A stretch of 6,529 bases of DNA from DATJMJ01 sp035503975 (lineage in GTDB: Bacteria > Actinomycetota > Acidimicrobiia > Acidimicrobiales > Palsa-688). The notes below the pieces were generated by a model. The model saw only the letters and a program-made list of their open reading frames with translations, did no database searches and was not told the DNA's origin. Of the stretch, positions 4,659-6,529 are shown one piece after another; position 1 is the stretch's first letter; each line of letters opens with the position of its first letter. Location: positions 1 to 6,529 of the forward strand of contig DATJST010000104.1 of NCBI GenBank assembly GCA_035503975.1, given 5' to 3'. A program made the position numbers and the translations under genes.

Positions 4659-6529
4659 GTGAGCGACAACAAAATCCAAACGGCGTTGGCCAGAGCCGCG
4701 GCCGGCCTACGTCAGAGCGAAAAGCGCCCGCAGCAACTGGCCATGGCCGAAGCCGTCGCCCGCGCTGTTAATAACCGGCGCCATCTGGTCGTACAAGCCG
4801 GCACCGGCACCGGGAAGAGCCTTGCTTATCTCGTCCCAGGTTTGGTCCTCGGCGCGCGCATGGTGGTCTCCACCGCCACCAAAGCGCTCCAGGACCAGTT
4901 GGCGCAGCGGGACCTTCCCCGCCTCGCCCGTTCCCTCGGAGTGCGCTTCGAGTTCGCCGTGCTGAAAGGGCGCTCCAACTACCTCTGCGTGCAGAGGGTG
5001 CGTGAGATCGCCGAGACAGGCGAGCAATTAGCCATGGACCAGGTGACCTCGCGACCAGGCCAGCACGGCCGGCTGGCAGCCGAGATCGAGCGCTTGGTGG
5101 CCTGGGCCGGCGTTGCCACGGCCGCTACATCTCCGGCCACTACATCTCCGGCCGCGACATCTCTGGGCGGCACATCTCCGGCCGTTATATCTCCGGCCGG
5201 TGCCTCGCGGGTGGCCCCGCCCGAGCCGGGTGCGCCGGTCGCGCGGCATAGGCGCCCTCATCGCGGGTTGGCAGCAGCGCGCCGGCCGACTGGCGACCGG
5301 GGTGACCTCGACTGGGAGCCCAGCGATGCGGCTTGGGCACAGGTCAGCACGACCAGCCGGGAGTGCCCGGGGGCCGCCGATTGCGCTTCTGGTGCCGATT
5401 GTTTTGCCGAGGCGGCCCGGCGGCGGGCCGCTGAGGTCGATGTTGTCGTGGTAAATACCCACCTCTATGCCAGTTTTCTGGCCGTGGACGAGGCCGAACT
5501 GTTGCCCGAGCACGACGTGGTGGTTTTTGACGAGGCGCACGAGGTGGAAGACATCGCATCTGCCGTGTTCGGCTTCGACCTCGGGGGAGCCCGGGTCGGA
5601 GGCGTCGCCCGCCTGGCGCGCGCGGCCTTGGGCGAGGCCCGGACGGTCACGGCGCTCCAGGAGTGCGGGGCGCTGTTGGACAACGCTGCACTGCCCTTGC
5701 GGGACCAGGAGATCCCGAGACCGCTGCCGGCGGAGCTGGCCCGCGTGCTCAACCTTTTGCGTGAGCGGGCGGCGGCCGTGCTCGAGGTGCTGCGCCAGGC
5801 CGAGCGCGCGGCCTCCGCGCTGAGCGTGCCGGGCACGGCTGTGCAGGCCGGACCACCGGAGCGGCGCGGGTCGCGCCAACGCGCCCAAACCGCCTTGTCG
5901 CACCTGGTAGACGACGTCATCGCCCTGCTCGAGCTGGCACCGGGCCAGGTGGCTTGGGTCGAAGGCGGAGAGCATGCCCTGCTCGTCCGGGCCAGCCCGC
6001 TCGACGTCGGTGCCGTCCTCAAGCAACGCCTATGGGAGGCCGACGACGCTCCCGTTGCCATCCTCACCAGCGCGACCATCCCACCCCACCTCGGCGAGCG
6101 CCTCGGCCTCGAGGCCGGCTCCTACGACCAGCTCGACGTGGGCAGCCCGTTCGCCTACCCAGAGCAGGCGATGCTGTACTGCCCGGTGCACCTGCCCGAC
6201 CCGCGCGCCGCAGGCTTCGAGGCGGCCATGCACCAGGAGCTGACGGCTCTGGTCCAGGCTGCGGGTGGGCGCACCCTGGCCCTGTTCACCAGCTGGAGGG
6301 CGATGCATGCGGCGGCCGAGCACGTGCGCGGTCAGGTCCCCTGGCGCATCTTGACCCAGTCGGACCTGCCCAAAGCCAAGCTGGTGGCGGAGTTCAGCGC
6401 TGACGAGCAGTCCTGCCTGTTCGCCACCATGGGCTTCTGGCAGGGCGTGGACGTCCCCGGGTCGTCTCTCTCGCTGGTGACCATCGACCGGCTCCCTTTT
6501 GCCCGACCGGACGACCCGTTGTTGCGGGC
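4659..6529 (+). CDS. dinG: DinG/XPD-like Fe-S ATP-dependent DNA helicase, 3' end outside window
   Basis: Superfamily 2 helicase that moves 5' to 3' and unwinds forked DNA, D-loops and R-loops. The frame is open from GTG 4659 to the right edge (623 codons, no stop), so the last part is missing. Motifs: Q-like RPQQ at 23-26, Walker A GTGTGKS at 48-54, TATKALQDQL after it, KGRSNYLC with Cys110, then Cys236, Cys242 and Cys248 (C-x5-C-x5-C) completing four Fe-S ligands, VNTHLY, DEAH box at 291-294, LTSATI at 469-474, LFTS at 542-545, and FATMGFWQGVDVPG near 588-601 followed by IDRLPFARPDDPL. There is no N-terminal exonuclease domain. A roughly 60-residue Ala/Thr/Ser/Pro- and Arg-rich insertion lies at about 151-210 between Cys110 and Cys236. 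GAGGG at 4644-4648 is a fair ribosome-binding site. The gene follows the permease by 28 bases. Confidence 0.93.
   Translation, partial: MSDNKIQTALARAAAGLRQSEKRPQQLAMAEAVARAVNNRRHLVVQAGTGTGKSLAYLVPGLVLGARMVVSTATKALQDQLAQRDLPRLARSLGVRFEFAVLKGRSNYLCVQRVREIAETGEQLAMDQVTSRPGQHGRLAAEIERLVAWAGVATAATSPATTSPAATSLGGTSPAVISPAGASRVAPPEPGAPVARHRRPHRGLAAARRPTGDRGDLDWEPSDAAWAQVSTTSRECPGAADCASGADCFAEAARRRAAEVDVVVVNTHLYASFLAVDEAELLPEHDVVVFDEAHEVEDIASAVFGFDLGGARVGGVARLARAALGEARTVTALQECGALLDNAALPLRDQEIPRPLPAELARVLNLLRERAAAVLEVLRQAERAASALSVPGTAVQAGPPERRGSRQRAQTALSHLVDDVIALLELAPGQVAWVEGGEHALLVRASPLDVGAVLKQRLWEADDAPVAILTSATIPPHLGERLGLEAGSYDQLDVGSPFAYPEQAMLYCPVHLPDPRAAGFEAAMHQELTALVQAAGGRTLALFTSWRAMHAAAEHVRGQVPWRILTQSDLPKAKLVAEFSADEQSCLFATMGFWQGVDVPGSSLSLVTIDRLPFARPDDPLLR
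5127..5201 (+). repeat. 15-bp tandem repeat, five copies, inside dinG
   Basis: Five consecutive 15-bp units, consensus ACATCTCCGGCCNNN, begin at 5127, 5142, 5157, 5172 and 5187. The third unit is the most diverged (ACATCTCTGGGCGGC) and the fifth begins ATAT. Each unit encodes five residues of the type (A/T/G/V)-(T/I)-S-P-A, so copy changes keep the helicase reading frame. Codons such as ACA and TCT are untypical of the surrounding gene. Confidence 0.85.

Noticed and set aside
3836..4672. Minus-strand frame of 278 codons opposite the permease
   Set aside because: The product is rich in His, Asp and Arg as expected from the antisense of a membrane protein, with no domain.
5127..5201. CRISPR-like array
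   Set aside because: Units are 15 bp, directly adjacent, without spacers, and lie in frame within a protein-coding gene.
5113..5454. Possible frameshift or gene break in dinG around the repeat
   Set aside because: I translated the frame codon by codon through the repeat; it has no stop and rejoins the conserved TGDR and cysteine motifs in the same frame.
5028..6026. 332-codon minus-strand frame, and plus-strand frames at 5113-5454 and 5467-5823, within dinG
   Set aside because: The dinG frame is continuous through the whole stretch with all helicase motifs in register; the others have no recognisable features.

Overview
The window looks like chromosomal DNA from a high-GC actinobacterium. 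The evidence is strong G/C preference at third codon positions, frequent GTG/TTG starts, a HU protein with a long Lys/Ala-rich tail, an F420-biosynthesis gene, and two TAnnnT-6nt-RTG start regions of the kind seen at leaderless actinobacterial genes. The class Acidimicrobiia is a guess from overall gene style and cannot be proved here. There is no tRNA, rRNA, CRISPR array, IS element or phage gene, and nothing suggests an accessory island.

Layout: (1) 20-655 (+) is a HU-family nucleoid protein with a basic tail of about 120 residues. (2) 656-768 is a convergent intergenic region with hairpins. (3) 769-1428 (-) is cofC/fbiD, the guanylyltransferase of coenzyme F420 synthesis. (4) 1429-1577 is a divergent promoter region. 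(5) 1578 to the right edge (+) is a tight run of five genes with gaps of 6, 13, 16 and 28 nt: an RpiB/LacAB-family protein, RNase HII (rnhB), a DrrA-type ABC ATPase, a DrrB-type ABC-2 permease, and a DinG-type Fe-S helicase that is cut by the window edge.

How the genes may work together: the convergent hup / cofC pair recalls the hupB-mutT1-ppk1-fbiD neighbourhood of mycobacteria, here without mutT1 and ppk1. In the long operon, RNase HII and the DinG-type helicase both act on nucleic acid that can contain RNA:DNA hybrids, so they may share a genome-maintenance role. The ABC pair between them is a DrrAB-like exporter of unknown substrate, and its link to the flanking genes is unclear.

The most unusual points are an RpiB homologue that keeps the catalytic Cys and Thr but has replaced both sugar-handling His positions, and a roughly 60-residue low-complexity insertion with a 15-bp tandem repeat inside the Fe-S domain of the helicase. 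Others are an AT-hook-like motif in the HU tail and two apparently leaderless divergent starts. I do not see a clearly new multi-gene system; most of the window is ordinary chromosomal gene content with some odd variants.
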